From NCBI GenBank assembly GCA_020252485.1, contig JADCCX010000038.1:33432-97431 (forward strand): a stretch of DNA of 64,000 nt, given 5' to 3'. Every line of letters begins with the position of its first letter. The first letter of the stretch is position 1. Below are positions 26,106 to 34,885 of this stretch, in pieces. The translations under genes and the position numbers were made by a program. Under the pieces are notes generated by a model. The model did no database searches. It was not told the DNA's origin and saw only the letters and a list, made by a program, of their open reading frames with translations. Source of the DNA: Methylocystis sp. (GTDB lineage: Bacteria > Pseudomonadota > Alphaproteobacteria > Rhizobiales > Beijerinckiaceae).

Positions 26106-27119
26106 TCAAAGCTGTCCGACTAATTCAAGGCCTCTATTGAGCAATTGATTGAATTCTTTCGAATCTGAAAAGTAATTACGGTAAGCAGATCTAATTTGAT
26201 CGAATGTTTCCGAAAGAACAAGAACAATATCATCGTCAGGATACTCTTTTTCAATTTTGAAGTAGGTATCCTGAGCATTAGCAAACAGAGGAATTTTATG
26301 AACTATCAAATTTTCTTTTGTAAATTGTAATACTGCACTATTTTTAAAATCTATATTCCTATAAACAACTGGCAGATTATTTAAGAATCTAACTAGGTTG
26401 ATTTCATTGTCAATTTCTTTAAAGCGTTTAATTAAATCAGAATTATCTATTTCTGCCAAACATCCCCTTGTATTCTCAAAGGCTCTTGCAAATATTTCTG
26501 AAACAATTTTGAAGAATTCCAAATATCTTTCGTCGCCAACAGCAAATTTTGTTCTATGTTGCGTTGTCATCGTCACTATTTCGTTTGCAGTAGCCCAAGC
26601 GTGTTGAATCTTCGTTCTGTATTGTATTTCAATCATTAAGCCGTTCGCAACAGAAGAATCTAGCGATTGAGAAAAGTACGAATATATGTCATGAACTCCA
26701 CGATAGCCAGTAAATTTTGCTCTCTTTATATAATCATATTTATCATTTTTCGACTTACGTAAATGCCTATGGCGAGAACGAAGAAAATTAGATCGAAAAT
26801 CATATAAATCTTTGATGTCTTCAAAAATTAATCTAATGCCTGCAATATCATCCATCCGTGCCAATTGCATTTGTGGTTCACGATTCAATTTATCGATTAT
26901 CGTTAATCTTCGCTTATGTCGTTGAGCGACAACAATTTCTGTTCCTCTTGTTCTAGCCCTCAGCATCGCTTGAAAGCCGTTCATCACGTGCGAATGATTA
27001 CCTCGCCAAGAATTGAAAGCCATAATTTCTTCAATCGAAAGGGCTTGGTCTGACCTCAGTTTTTCACCAATACGATTCAAAACTCCCTTGGAACCCCATG
27101 GAATTGTACGGCTTATCAT
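26106..27119 (-). CDS. RelA/SpoT-domain nucleotide pyrophosphokinase, AT-rich
   Basis: 337 residues with a single synthetase domain and no HD hydrolase, TGS or ACT domain. Key motifs are RMDDIAGIRLIF (catalytic Asp region), KFTGYRGVHDIY (G-loop with Tyr) and IEIQYRTKIQHAWA (catalytic Glu and the QxRT-x4-HAW pattern). Such proteins make (p)ppGpp or, in toxic variants, pyrophosphorylate ATP or tRNA. The gene is visibly AT-rich with many AAA, AAT and TTT codons, unlike all neighbours, so recent transfer is likely. It sits beside brnTA and a broken DUF433/DUF5615 pair. No obvious antitoxin gene abuts it. Whether it is a toxin or a defence gene is inference. Confidence 0.85.
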   Translation of the reverse strand: MISRTIPWGSKGVLNRIGEKLRSDQALSIEEIMAFNSWRGNHSHVMNGFQAMLRARTRGTEIVVAQRHKRRLTIIDKLNREPQMQLARMDDIAGIRLIFEDIKDLYDFRSNFLRSRHRHLRKSKNDKYDYIKRAKFTGYRGVHDIYSYFSQSLDSSVANGLMIEIQYRTKIQHAWATANEIVTMTTQHRTKFAVGDERYLEFFKIVSEIFARAFENTRGCLAEIDNSDLIKRFKEIDNEINLVRFLNNLPVVYRNIDFKNSAVLQFTKENLIVHKIPLFANAQDTYFKIEKEYPDDDIVLVLSETFDQIRSAYRNYFSDSKEFNQLLNRGLELVGQL

Positions 27120-27152
27120 GTGAAACCCCTAATAACTTGTGTACCCACCATA

Positions 27153-27383
27153 TCACATCCAGAACACGCCGAACCGCGTCTCCCCCACCGGCGCGTTGAG
27201 GCCTACCGAGAAGACTAGCTCAGCGATCTCACCGCACTTCGACGATTCGATCGCCATCCGCCAGATGTCGGCATCCTTTGCATCGAGCGGCAAGACGTCC
27301 TTGACATGCAAGGCTTCGTGATCGGGATGGGCGAGGAAGCTGCAAATGGCGCGCGGCAACTGCGCATCCACCAGAAAGCGCAT
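27153..27383 (-). pseudogene. Truncated DUF5615 PIN-like protein fused to mccB tail
   Basis: A 76-codon frame. Residues 1-49 (MRFLVDAQLPRAICSFLAH, then HVKDVLPLDAKDADIWRMA) are the N-terminal half of a DUF5615 PIN-like toxin. The expected later half, with the conserved acidic KDEDF-type segment, is missing. Instead the last 27 residues end NAPVGETRFGVFWM, a copy of the MccB C-terminus ([14 protein letters not shown]). The final 60 bases are about 80 percent identical to the mccB end 530 bp away. The frame is intact but the nuclease core is not, so it is probably inactive. Confidence 0.75.
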
Positions 27384-27392
27384 CTCAGGTGT

Positions 27393-27623
27393 TCAGGCCA
27401 CCTGCAGAACGGGATGGCCGATGCTTCTGGCGGCAAAGAGCATGGCTTCCTTGATATCCTCCGCTGTCAGTTCGTCGAAATCGGCGAGAATCTCGGCCTC
27501 CGTCGCCCCATTGGCGAGCATCTCGACAATATCGCTGGCGCGGATGCGTGTGCCCGCGATCGTTGGCCGTCCGCCGCAGATGGCGGGGTTCATCACAATC
27601 CGGGAGGTGGGCAAAACCTGCAT
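27393..27623 (-). CDS. DUF433-family antitoxin-like protein
   Basis: 76 residues matching DUF433: IVMNPAICGGRPTIAGTRIR, then VEMLANGATEAEILADF and LTAEDIKEAMLFAA. This winged-helix-like family commonly sits upstream of DUF5615 genes as the putative antitoxin, exactly as here, with a 9-bp gap. Its presumed toxin partner is truncated, so it may survive as an orphan. Confidence 0.85.
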   Translation of the reverse strand: MQVLPTSRIVMNPAICGGRPTIAGTRIRASDIVEMLANGATEAEILADFDELTAEDIKEAMLFAARSIGHPVLQVA

Positions 27624-27684
27624 AACGAATGCTCCATCACGTCAAAGAATACCATGGATGGAAGCGCCAGCAAACTCACCCCCC

Positions 27685-29292
27685 TCACATCCTGAACACC
27701 CCAAACCTCGTCTCCTCCACCGGCGCATTCAAACACGCCGAGAACGCCAGCGCCAGCACCCTCCGCGTCTCGGAGGGCAGGATGATGCCGTCGTCCCACA
27801 GCCGCGCGGTGGCGTGGTAGGGCGAGCCCTCCTCCTCGTATTTCGCCTTGATCGGGGCCTTGAAGGCGGCTTCCTCCTCCGCGCTCCAGCTTTTGCCCTC
27901 GGCTTCGATGTTGTCGCGCCTGACGGTCGCCAGCACGCTCGCCGCCTGTTCGCCGCCCATCACCGAGATGCGGCTGTTGGGCCAGGTGAAGAGGAAGCGC
28001 GGGCCATAGGCGCGCCCGCACATGCCGTAATTGCCGGCGCCGAAGCTGCCGCCGGTGAGCAGCGTGATCTTCGGCACGCGGGCGCAGGCGACGGCGGTGA
28101 CGAGCTTCGCGCCATCCTTCGCGATGCCGCCCGATTCATATTGGCGGCCCACCATGAAGCCGGAGATGTTCTGCATGAAGAGCAGCGGAATGCGCCGCTG
28201 GCAGCAGAGCTCGATGAAATGCGCGCCCTTCAGCGCGCTTTCGGAGAACAGGATACCGTTGTTGGCGATGATGCCGACCGGGATGCCGTGGATGCGCGCG
28301 AAGCCCGTCACCAGCGTCTTCCCATAGAGCGCCTTGAATTCGTCGAGCTCGGAGCCGTCGACGATGCGGGCGATCGCCTCGCGGATGTCGTACTGGCGCT
28401 TGAGGTCCGTCGGCACCACGCCGTCCAGCTCCGCCGCATTGTAGCGCGGCTCCTTCGGCTCGCTGAGCGCGATATCGATGACCTTGCGCGTGTTGAGATT
28501 GCCGACGATCTTCCGCGCGATGGCGAGCGCATGCACGTCATCGGCGGCCAGATGGTCCGCCACGCCGGAAATGCGGGTGTGCACATCGCCGCCGCCCAGA
28601 TCCTCGGCGCTCACAACTTCGCCGGTCGCGGCCTTCACCAGCGGCGGGCCGCCCAGAAAGATGGTGCCCTGCTTCTTCACGATCACCGTCTCGTCCGACA
28701 TGGCGGGAACGTAAGCGCCGCCGGCGGTGCAGCTGCCCATCACCACGGCGATCTGCGGGATGCCGAGGGAGGAGAGCGTCGCCTGATTGTAGAAGATGCG
28801 GCCGAAATGCTCGCGGTCGGGAAAGACCTCCGTCTGATGCGGCAGGTTCGCGCCGCCGCTGTCGACGAGATAGACGCAAGGCAGGCGGTTCTCGCGGGCG
28901 ATCTCCTGCGCCCGCAGATGCTTCTTCACCGTCATCGGATAATAGGTGCCGCCCTTGATGGTGGCGTCGTTGCAAAGGATCATCACCTCGCGGCCTTCGA
29001 CGCGCCCGATGCCCGCGATCAGCCCCGCGCCATGGATGTCGTCGTCATACAGGCCATAGGCGGCAAGCGCGCCGATCTCGAGGAAGGGCGAGCCCGGATC
29101 CAGCAGGCGCATGACGCGCTCGCGGGGGAGCAGCTTGCCGCGCGCCGTGTGGCGGGCGCGGGATTTCTCGTTTCCGCCCAGCGCCGCAATGGCGCGGCGC
29201 TCCTGCAGTTCGGCCGTCAGCGCCGCCCATTCGGCTTTGTTGGCGGCGAATTCCGCGGAGGCAGGATCGATCTTCGACGTGATGGCAGGCAA
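27685..29292 (-). CDS. mccB: Methylcrotonyl-CoA carboxylase carboxyltransferase subunit
   Basis: 535 residues. It transfers CO2 from carboxybiotin to 3-methylcrotonyl-CoA. The crotonase-fold halves are visible: [13 protein letters not shown] and [15 protein letters not shown] in the N-half, [13 protein letters not shown] and [20 protein letters not shown] in the C-half. The C-terminus holds the typical [16 protein letters not shown]. The start is chosen as TTG 29292: AGGGAG stands six bases upstream and the product then begins [10 protein letters not shown], the family's usual length. GTG 29310 is the alternative. A diverged duplicate of its last 60 bases lies at 27153-27212. Confidence 0.93.
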   Translation of the reverse strand: MPAITSKIDPASAEFAANKAEWAALTAELQERRAIAALGGNEKSRARHTARGKLLPRERVMRLLDPGSPFLEIGALAAYGLYDDDIHGAGLIAGIGRVEGREVMILCNDATIKGGTYYPMTVKKHLRAQEIARENRLPCVYLVDSGGANLPHQTEVFPDREHFGRIFYNQATLSSLGIPQIAVVMGSCTAGGAYVPAMSDETVIVKKQGTIFLGGPPLVKAATGEVVSAEDLGGGDVHTRISGVADHLAADDVHALAIARKIVGNLNTRKVIDIALSEPKEPRYNAAELDGVVPTDLKRQYDIREAIARIVDGSELDEFKALYGKTLVTGFARIHGIPVGIIANNGILFSESALKGAHFIELCCQRRIPLLFMQNISGFMVGRQYESGGIAKDGAKLVTAVACARVPKITLLTGGSFGAGNYGMCGRAYGPRFLFTWPNSRISVMGGEQAASVLATVRRDNIEAEGKSWSAEEEAAFKAPIKAKYEEEGSPYHATARLWDDGIILPSETRRVLALAFSACLNAPVEETRFGVFRM

Positions 29293-29403
29293 GCTCCGCT
29301 CCCTCGGCACGCAATTTTATTGCGCAGGTTTATGAAGCGAAATCAGCCGGAAGGGAAGCGGGCGGCGAGGCTCCACCATTGGTGAGGAACATTTGCGTCC
29401 CGC

Positions 29404-30051
29404 TCAGCCGATCTCGCTCGAGGCGATCACCCAGCTTTCGGCGCGCGAGGCCGCTTCCCATTCCTTCCAGGCGGGCAGCGCCATCATCGCATCCATATAG
29501 GCCTGGGCGGTCGCCGATCGCGGCAGATCGTAGGTATGGAAGCGGTTGACAACGGGCGCATACATCGCATCCGGATTGGTGAAATGGCCGAAGAGGAACG
29601 GTCCCCCCTCGCCGAAGCGGGCGCGCGCGTCGCTCCAGAGCGCATCAATGCGTTCGGCCTGTTTGGCGGCCTCCGGGCTGACGATGTGCCGGCGCACAGG
29701 CCGGCGGATGTTCATCGGGCAATCGCGCCTGAGCGCGGCGAAGCCGCCATGCATTTCCGCCGCGATGGAGCGGGCATGCGCGCGCGCCGCCAGGTCTTTC
29801 GGCCAAAGCCGGGCCTCGGGATATTTGTCGTTCAGATATTCCAGAATAGCGATCGTCTCGAAGACGAGCGCTTCGCCGTCGATCAGCACGGGCACCAGGC
29901 CCGTCGGCGCGTAGCGCAGCATCTCGGCCCTGGTGCCCGGCATCGCCATCGGGATCAAGGCTTCCTCGAAGGTGAGCCCGATCTGCTTCATGGCGATCCA
30001 TGGCCGCAGCGACCAGGACGAGTAGTTCTTGTTGCCGATGACGAGCTTCAT
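29404..30051 (-). CDS. Glutathione S-transferase family protein
   Basis: 215 residues. The N-terminal thioredoxin-like domain reads KLVIGNKNYSSWSLRPWIAM, a variant in which SSWS carries the likely catalytic Ser, followed by TGLVPVLIDGEALVFETIAI with the E-T/S pair that binds glutathione. The helical C-terminal domain ends in PAWKEWEAASRAESWVI. GGAGGG before ATG 30051 fixes the start. The substrate is unknown. It is unrelated in detail to the GST at 18505. Confidence 0.88.
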   Translation of the reverse strand: MKLVIGNKNYSSWSLRPWIAMKQIGLTFEEALIPMAMPGTRAEMLRYAPTGLVPVLIDGEALVFETIAILEYLNDKYPEARLWPKDLAARAHARSIAAEMHGGFAALRRDCPMNIRRPVRRHIVSPEAAKQAERIDALWSDARARFGEGGPFLFGHFTNPDAMYAPVVNRFHTYDLPRSATAQAYMDAMMALPAWKEWEAASRAESWVIASSEIG

Positions 30052-30150
30052 GGGATCCCTCCGATGCTGACCTTGCGTATCAGGGCGCATGCAGCGCTCG
30101 CCAACGCCAAAATGCGATATCGGAAATCACTTCGCGTGATGGTTTCGGGC

Positions 30151-30831
30151 CTAATGCCCCGCCGCCCCGCACTGGTCCCTGAGCCGCAGCATGGTGATCA
30201 GCAGGGCCGCATGCATCTCGGCGTCTTCCCTGGCCTTGTGCGTCTCCACGCGGCCGTCGCGCCATTCGGCCGGCAGCAGATGCTCCACGCTTTGCCGGTA
30301 GGTCATGCCGGCGGTTCCCATCACGAAGGTCGGGAGATCAAGTCCGCCGCCCGCAAACAGCAATTCCCCTTCGAAGGGGCCGCGATAGAAGACATGCTTG
30401 GAATGCCGCCGCAGATAGGTTTCGAGCCACAGCGAGAGCTGAACCAGCGGCGTGCCAACCGCGACGGGCTGACCTGGCAGAGCCAGAACCCATTTGACGA
30501 ACTCGGGTATCGCGATCGAAGGCCGCTGCGCATTGGCAGTGATTGATTGCCAGGAATCCGGATGGTCCCTGTAGCGGGCGAGCGTCCGCTGATCCGCGAA
30601 GCTGCCCTCCGGCGCGCTGAGATTGATCGCGAAGTTCGAGAATGGCGCGCCCATTTCGCTGACGGCGACGGCGGCGATGGAGCGCACGGAATTGCGCCGG
30701 ACGTCGCCGCCGTCGGTCTTGACCTCAAGCACGACATAGGTGAGCGGACGCGGGTCCTCATGCCAGCGTCGGCGCAACTGGAAGGATGCTTCGGTTGCTT
30801 CGTTCGTGACGCCTTCCGCTTGATCAGCCAC
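30151..30831 (-). CDS. DEDD-like 3'-5' exonuclease family protein
   Basis: 226 residues. TYVVLEVKTDGGDVRRNSV followed by RSIAAVAVSE resembles the exonuclease I motif of the RNase H fold, and HKAREDAEMHAALLITML resembles the Exo III H-x-A-x-x-D motif. The first acidic position reads LEVKTDG where active enzymes have D-x-E-T, so catalytic competence is uncertain. GTG 30831 with GGAAGG upstream is preferred and overlaps the rhodanese stop by 8 bp, indicating an operon. Confidence 0.6.
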   Translation of the reverse strand: MADQAEGVTNEATEASFQLRRRWHEDPRPLTYVVLEVKTDGGDVRRNSVRSIAAVAVSEMGAPFSNFAINLSAPEGSFADQRTLARYRDHPDSWQSITANAQRPSIAIPEFVKWVLALPGQPVAVGTPLVQLSLWLETYLRRHSKHVFYRGPFEGELLFAGGGLDLPTFVMGTAGMTYRQSVEHLLPAEWRDGRVETHKAREDAEMHAALLITMLRLRDQCGAAGH

Positions 30832-31258
30832 CTTTCGCCTTCCATTCCTCCACCGGGCCGCCCTGCTGCTTCCAGGCGCCGAAGCCGCCGCGCATATGGG
30901 CAACCGGCTTCAGTCCCATGCCGCTGGCCGTCCTGGCCGCAAGCGCGGACCGCCAGCCTCCGGCGCAGAAGAAGACGAACCTTTTGTCCTGCTGGAAAAT
31001 GGGCTTGGCGTAGGGGCTCTCCGGGTCGATCCAGAATTCCAGCATGCCCCGCGTGCAATGGAACGCTCCCGGCATCATCCCTTCCCGCTCCAGTTCGCGG
31101 GGATCGCGGATGTCGACCAGCACGACATCGCCGCCGCCGAGCAGCGTCATGACTTCGGCGGCGTCGAGCGTTTCGATTTCCGCCTCGGCCTCCGCCACGA
31201 GCATCTTGTAGCCTTTGGTGATGGTCTGGGGCAAAAGTGCCTCGATCTGGTTGTGCAA
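30824..31258 (-). CDS. Rhodanese-like domain protein
   Basis: 144 residues, a single rhodanese domain. VVLVDIRDPRELEREGMMPGA is the CDC25/rhodanese entry motif and FFCAGGWRSALAA provides the active-site Cys loop for persulfide transfer. MRGGFGAWKQQGGPV is the C-terminal signature. No signal peptide, so cytosolic. It is the first gene of a two-gene unit with the exonuclease-like gene. Confidence 0.9.
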   Translation of the reverse strand: MHNQIEALLPQTITKGYKMLVAEAEAEIETLDAAEVMTLLGGGDVVLVDIRDPRELEREGMMPGAFHCTRGMLEFWIDPESPYAKPIFQQDKRFVFFCAGGWRSALAARTASGMGLKPVAHMRGGFGAWKQQGGPVEEWKAKGG

Positions 31259-31401
31259 TGAACGCCTGAACCACCGATTCTACCGGGTTTTCGCAAACAA
31301 ATCATCACCAGACCCGGGCCTCGCGTCCCGGCCTCCCTCGCGCAAGGGACTTGACGCGGGAAGCATCAGGCGATCAAGCAGCGCTGATGCAGGACGACGC
31401 C

Positions 31402-31659
31402 ATGACTGAACGGCTGACGCAGGCCATCCTGTCGCTCGCCGCCGCCCGCGGCCCCGACAGGACGATCTGTCCGTCCGATGCCGCGCGCGCCGTCGGCGGC
31501 GATCATCCGGATGGTTGGGGTCCGCTGATGCAGCCGATCCGCCGCGCTGCCGTCAGGCTGGCGAAAGAGGGGCGAATCGTCATCACGCGCAAGGGCAAAG
31601 CCGTCGATCCGGATGATTTCCGCGGCGTCTATCGCCTCGGCCTGCCAAGGGAGGATTGA
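31402..31659 (+). CDS. DUF3253 family protein
   Basis: 85 residues, a small winged-helix-like family of unknown role. ILSLAAARGPDRTICPSDAAR, then VGGDHPDGWGPLMQPIRRAAV and GRIVITRKGKAVDP, match DUF3253. ATG 31402 has AGGACG about seven bases upstream; ATG 31387 lacks a ribosome site. Confidence 0.85.
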   Translation: MTERLTQAILSLAAARGPDRTICPSDAARAVGGDHPDGWGPLMQPIRRAAVRLAKEGRIVITRKGKAVDPDDFRGVYRLGLPRED

Positions 31660-31708
31660 GCCCTATCCGCTGTTGCGCAGGCCTGCGGCGATGCCCCTTT
31701 TTAGTTGG

Positions 31709-32503
31709 CTACGGCGCGGGAAAAAGCGCGTCGGTCTTGCCGGTCAGCCAGTAGACGAGCAGGCCCAGCCACTCGCGGGTGGCGACCTCCGTGCGCCGCA
31801 GGCCATCGGAGACCGAGGCGAAGCCGCGTGTCCGGTCCTTGCTGCCTGCCGTGCGGAAGTCCACGGGATAGGCGAGTACCGGCCAGCCCGCCGCCCGGAA
31901 AATGCCGACCGATCGCGGCATGTGCCAGGCGGATGTCACCAGCAGCCAGGTTTCTCCAGCTTTGGGCTGCATGAGTTCCTTGGAGAAAACCGCATTCTCA
32001 TAGGTGTTGACCGACCGGCTCTCGATCGCGATGCGCCCGGCAGGCAGGCCGAGCGTGCCGATGAAGGCTTCCAGCACGTCAGCCTCGGGTTTGGGCGCGC
32101 GGGAATAGGCGCCGGCCCCGCCGGTGAAGAGGATCCGCGCGTCCGGATAGCGCCGCGCCAGATCGGCCATGGCGACGACGCGCTCGCCTGCGTCATTGAG
32201 CGTCAGGCTGGCATGCGCCAGCGTCTGGCGTTCCTGAACCGTCCCGCCCAGCACAATGACGCCGTCGATGCGCCGGTCCGTGAGGTCGGGCACGGGAAAG
32301 CGGGATTCAAGCGGCAGGATCAGCCAGTTCGCCGCCGGGCTGAGGCCCATGATCAGCAAAGCCGCCAACGAGACCCCCGCGAGCCATCGCCCGGCGCGCA
32401 GGAACCGCGTCCAGCCCAGCAGCAAACCGAAGAGCGCCAGCGACAGGAGCAGGTTGGACGGCTCCAGGAAAAACCACCCGATTTTCGAAACATGGTAAAA
32501 CAG
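31709..32503 (-). CDS. YdcF/DUF218 family membrane protein
   Basis: About 264 residues. The DUF218 domain is clear: IDGVIVLGGTVQERQ, ILFTGGAGAYSR, ESRSVNTYENAVFSKEL and TSAWHMPRSVGIF. Family members act in envelope polysaccharide metabolism, such as ElyC/SanA types. Family-like sequence with a first membrane helix (VSKIGWFFLEPSNLLLSLAL) continues in frame upstream of the first TTG (32425). The only start candidate there is CTG 32503, with GGAG seven bases before it. The start is therefore uncertain. Confidence 0.75.
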   Translation of the reverse strand: MFYHVSKIGWFFLEPSNLLLSLALFGLLLGWTRFLRAGRWLAGVSLAALLIMGLSPAANWLILPLESRFPVPDLTDRRIDGVIVLGGTVQERQTLAHASLTLNDAGERVVAMADLARRYPDARILFTGGAGAYSRAPKPEADVLEAFIGTLGLPAGRIAIESRSVNTYENAVFSKELMQPKAGETWLLVTSAWHMPRSVGIFRAAGWPVLAYPVDFRTAGSKDRTRGFASVSDGLRRTEVATREWLGLLVYWLTGKTDALFPAP

Positions 32504-32925
32504 GGGAGGGCTCCAATTGCTGATTTCAAACGCGGCGAAGTGATTTGCCGGCGGGTTGCGGCGCTGCCGCAGCCGATGACATTATCCGCTGCTGCCTTTC
32601 AAGACGGCAATTCGCGGCGCAAGTATTTGATATAATGTGGATTTATACTTCCCGTCCGCCGCAGGGAAAATCGCGATGGTGAATGCTTCATTCTCATATT
32701 GCGCCCTGATTCCGCTTAAAGCAGCTAAAATCTGACTCAAATTGTTGTTCCAACCTTGTCGGGACTGCAATGAATTGGCGGCATGATCGAGGTGTTTCCG
32801 AGAGCACGTTAACGGTTGAAGGACGGGATGTCCTCCAGACATTAACCTTGGAAACGCCGCGACGTCGGTCAACCGCCAGGGCTTCTCTCGCACCCGGAGC
32901 CCCCGAACGGTCGCCGATGGTCTCT

Positions 32926-32958
32926 GACCCGCCAGGCACGGCCCCCGCCTGGCGGGTC
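32926..32958. terminator. Strong GC hairpin, terminator-like
   Basis: GACCCGCCAGGC (32926-32937) and GCCTGGCGGGTC (32947-32958) are perfectly complementary, with a 9-base loop, followed by CTTTCTT. On the + strand this resembles an intrinsic terminator, with nothing obvious transcribed into it from the left. It could end a small RNA. Confidence 0.5.
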
Positions 32959-33011
32959 CTTTCTTGCAAGGACCTCCCGTTCCATGCGCTTCTTTTCTGC
33001 GGGAGAATTGC

Positions 33012-33041
33012 TTGACGGGCTCGATAGAACAAAATAAGAAC
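33012..33041 (+). promoter_or_regulatory. SOS (LexA) box at ssb promoter
   Basis: GAAC-AAAATAA-GAAC (33027-33041) is the exact alphaproteobacterial LexA operator pattern read on one strand (GTTC-N7-GTTC on the other). TTGACG at 33012-33017 is a -35 candidate, and the box overlaps the predicted -10 region. ssb follows at 33164, so ssb is expected to be damage-inducible. Confidence 0.75.
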
Positions 33042-33163
33042 ATAACGCTGCGTTTTCAGGCGGCGGCCAGTTGCGTGTGGACAAGCGCAAGCAATGTTCG
33101 CCTGCAACCCTGCGGGCCGTTATGGTTCGTCGTTCAGGAAGGCGCATGGATCGGGAGGCCATT

Positions 33164-33649
33164 ATGGCTGGAAGCGTGAACAAGGTTATTCTGGTGGGCA
33201 ATCTGGGCGCTGATCCGGAGGTCCGTCGGCTCGGCTCGGGCGAGCCTGTCGTGAACCTGCGGGTCGCCACATCCGAAAGCTGGCGCGACAAGCAATCCGG
33301 CGAGCGGCGCGAGAAGACGGAATGGCACACGGTGGTGATCTTCAACGAGAACCTCGCCAAGGTTGCCGAGCAATATCTCAAGAAGGGCTCCAAGGTTTAT
33401 CTCGAAGGCCAGCTGCAGACCCGCAAGTGGCAGGACAAGACCGGCGCCGACCGCTACACGACGGAGATCGTCATCCAGCGCTATCGCGGCGAGATGACCC
33501 TGCTCGACGGTCGCGGCGAGGGCGGCGGCGGCGGCGAAGGCGGCGGGGGCGGCGACTTTGGCCGCTCCGCGCCGATGGAGCGCCGGCCGGCCATGGCGGC
33601 GGGAGGCGGCGGCCGCGGTCCCGACCTTGATGACGACATCCCGTTCTGA
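33164..33649 (+). CDS. ssb: Single-stranded DNA-binding protein
   Basis: 161 residues. The OB-fold domain (1-110) begins [21 protein letters not shown] and includes [22 protein letters not shown] and [13 protein letters not shown] Gly-rich linker follows, and the tip DDDIPF recruits replication and repair proteins. GGGAGG five bases before ATG 33164 fixes the start. An SOS box lies 120 bp upstream. uvrA, often divergent from ssb in relatives, is not adjacent here. Confidence 0.97.
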   Translation: MAGSVNKVILVGNLGADPEVRRLGSGEPVVNLRVATSESWRDKQSGERREKTEWHTVVIFNENLAKVAEQYLKKGSKVYLEGQLQTRKWQDKTGADRYTTEIVIQRYRGEMTLLDGRGEGGGGGEGGGGGDFGRSAPMERRPAMAAGGGGRGPDLDDDIPF

Positions 33650-33696
33650 TCTGGTGCGGGAGCGGAATCTCCCGCCATTGATAAGTCTTCGCCCTT

Positions 33697-34824
33697 ATGA
33701 CCAACGCGCGTTTCGATTCCGAGGCCATCGCCTCCGTTCTGGAGGGCTGGGTGGCGCGCGAAAGCCCCACGATGGAGGCTGCTGCCGTCAACCGGATGCA
33801 GGACCTCGTGCAGGCCTTCTTCGCGGCCGGGAATTGCCATGTGGAGAGATTCGCGGGCCGCAATGGCCTGGGCGACACGCTGAAGGTGACGGCAGGCCCT
33901 GCCAACGGCAAGCCGCCGATCCTGGTGCTGTCGCATGTCGATACGGTGCATCCGCTCAGGACGATCGAATGCGATCTGCCGTTCAGGCGCGATGGCGACC
34001 GGCTTTATGGGCCGGGCATCTACGATATGAAGGGCGGGGCCTGTCTCGCCTCGGAAGCCTTTCGCAATGTCGCGGCCAAAGGCTCGGCGACGCGCCCGCT
34101 CGTCTTCCTGTTCACGCCGGACGAAGAGATCGGCAGTCCCACCACCCGCGATCTGATCGAGGCTGAGGGCCGGCGGGCCGGCTATGTGCTGGTGACGGAG
34201 CCGGCGCGCGATGGCGGCAGGATCGTCACCGCGCGCAAGGGCGTCGGCCGCTTCGATGTGCATGTCGAGGGCAGGCCGGCGCATTCCGGCAGCCGCCATC
34301 AGGATGGCCGCAGCGCCATCCGCGAGGCGGCGCGCCAAATTCTCGCTATCGAGGGGCTCACGGACTACGAGCGCGGCGTCACCACGACCATCGGCCGCAT
34401 TCAGGGCGGCACGGCCGCCAATGTCATTCCGCAGCATTGCCGCTTCGAAGTCGATCTGCGCGTGACCAATGTCTCGGACGGCGAGTATTTCGAGCGCCAC
34501 ATTCTGGGCCTTCGGCCCTTCGATCCCGATGTGGCCCTGCGCATCACGGGCGCGATGAACCGCCCGCCCATGGCAAAGACGCCGGCGATCCAGGCGCTCT
34601 ACGATCACGCCGTCGATTGCGCGCGGGCCTGCGGCTTCGAACTGCCGGAAGCGCCGATGACAGGCGGCGGATCGGACGGCAATTTCACCGCCGCGCTGGG
34701 CATACCGACGCTCGACGGTCTGGGCTGTGACGGCGACGGCGCGCATACGCTGCATGAGCATTGCTTCGTTTCGTCGCTGGCGCCGCGCGCCGCTTTGTTG
34801 GCGCGCCTGCTTGAGACGCTTTAA
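33697..34824 (+). CDS. M20-family metallopeptidase (glutamate carboxypeptidase-like)
   Basis: 375 residues. Zn ligands and catalytic acid are visible: LVLSHVDTVHP (His, Asp), GIYDMKGGACLA (bridging Asp), TPDEEIGSP (catalytic Glu-Glu), VTEPARDG, and the C-terminal His in GAHTLHEH. The internal dimerisation domain (FDVHVEGRPAHSGSR) is present. It resembles carboxypeptidase G2-type enzymes that remove C-terminal glutamate. The substrate is not certain. No signal peptide is seen. Confidence 0.88.
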   Translation: MTNARFDSEAIASVLEGWVARESPTMEAAAVNRMQDLVQAFFAAGNCHVERFAGRNGLGDTLKVTAGPANGKPPILVLSHVDTVHPLRTIECDLPFRRDGDRLYGPGIYDMKGGACLASEAFRNVAAKGSATRPLVFLFTPDEEIGSPTTRDLIEAEGRRAGYVLVTEPARDGGRIVTARKGVGRFDVHVEGRPAHSGSRHQDGRSAIREAARQILAIEGLTDYERGVTTTIGRIQGGTAANVIPQHCRFEVDLRVTNVSDGEYFERHILGLRPFDPDVALRITGAMNRPPMAKTPAIQALYDHAVDCARACGFELPEAPMTGGGSDGNFTAALGIPTLDGLGCDGDGAHTLHEHCFVSSLAPRAALLARLLETL

Positions 34825-34885
34825 GAAAGCCACAAAGAATGGGCCTATGAGACCTTAAACTGACTGCCCGAGGGAGAAGGATGCC

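Larger units (their letters stand above)
32504..33163. other. Long intergenic region before ssb
   Basis: 660 bp. The minus frame ending at 32582 has a protein-like last stretch (NNLSQILAALSGIRAQYENE) but no credible start, so it may be the tail of a decayed gene. A strong hairpin lies at 32926-32958 and the ssb promoter with its SOS box at 33012-33041. Nothing else was identified. Confidence 0.5.

Noticed and set aside
27685..29310. GTG 29310 as mccB start
   Set aside because: TTG 29292 has AGGGAG six bases upstream and gives the N-terminal length usual for the family, so the longer form is less likely.
32582..33043. A hypothetical gene on the minus strand upstream of ssb
   Set aside because: Only the last 50 or so codons look protein-like, no credible start exists and the frame runs through a terminator-like hairpin. 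It is noted as a possible decayed tail only.
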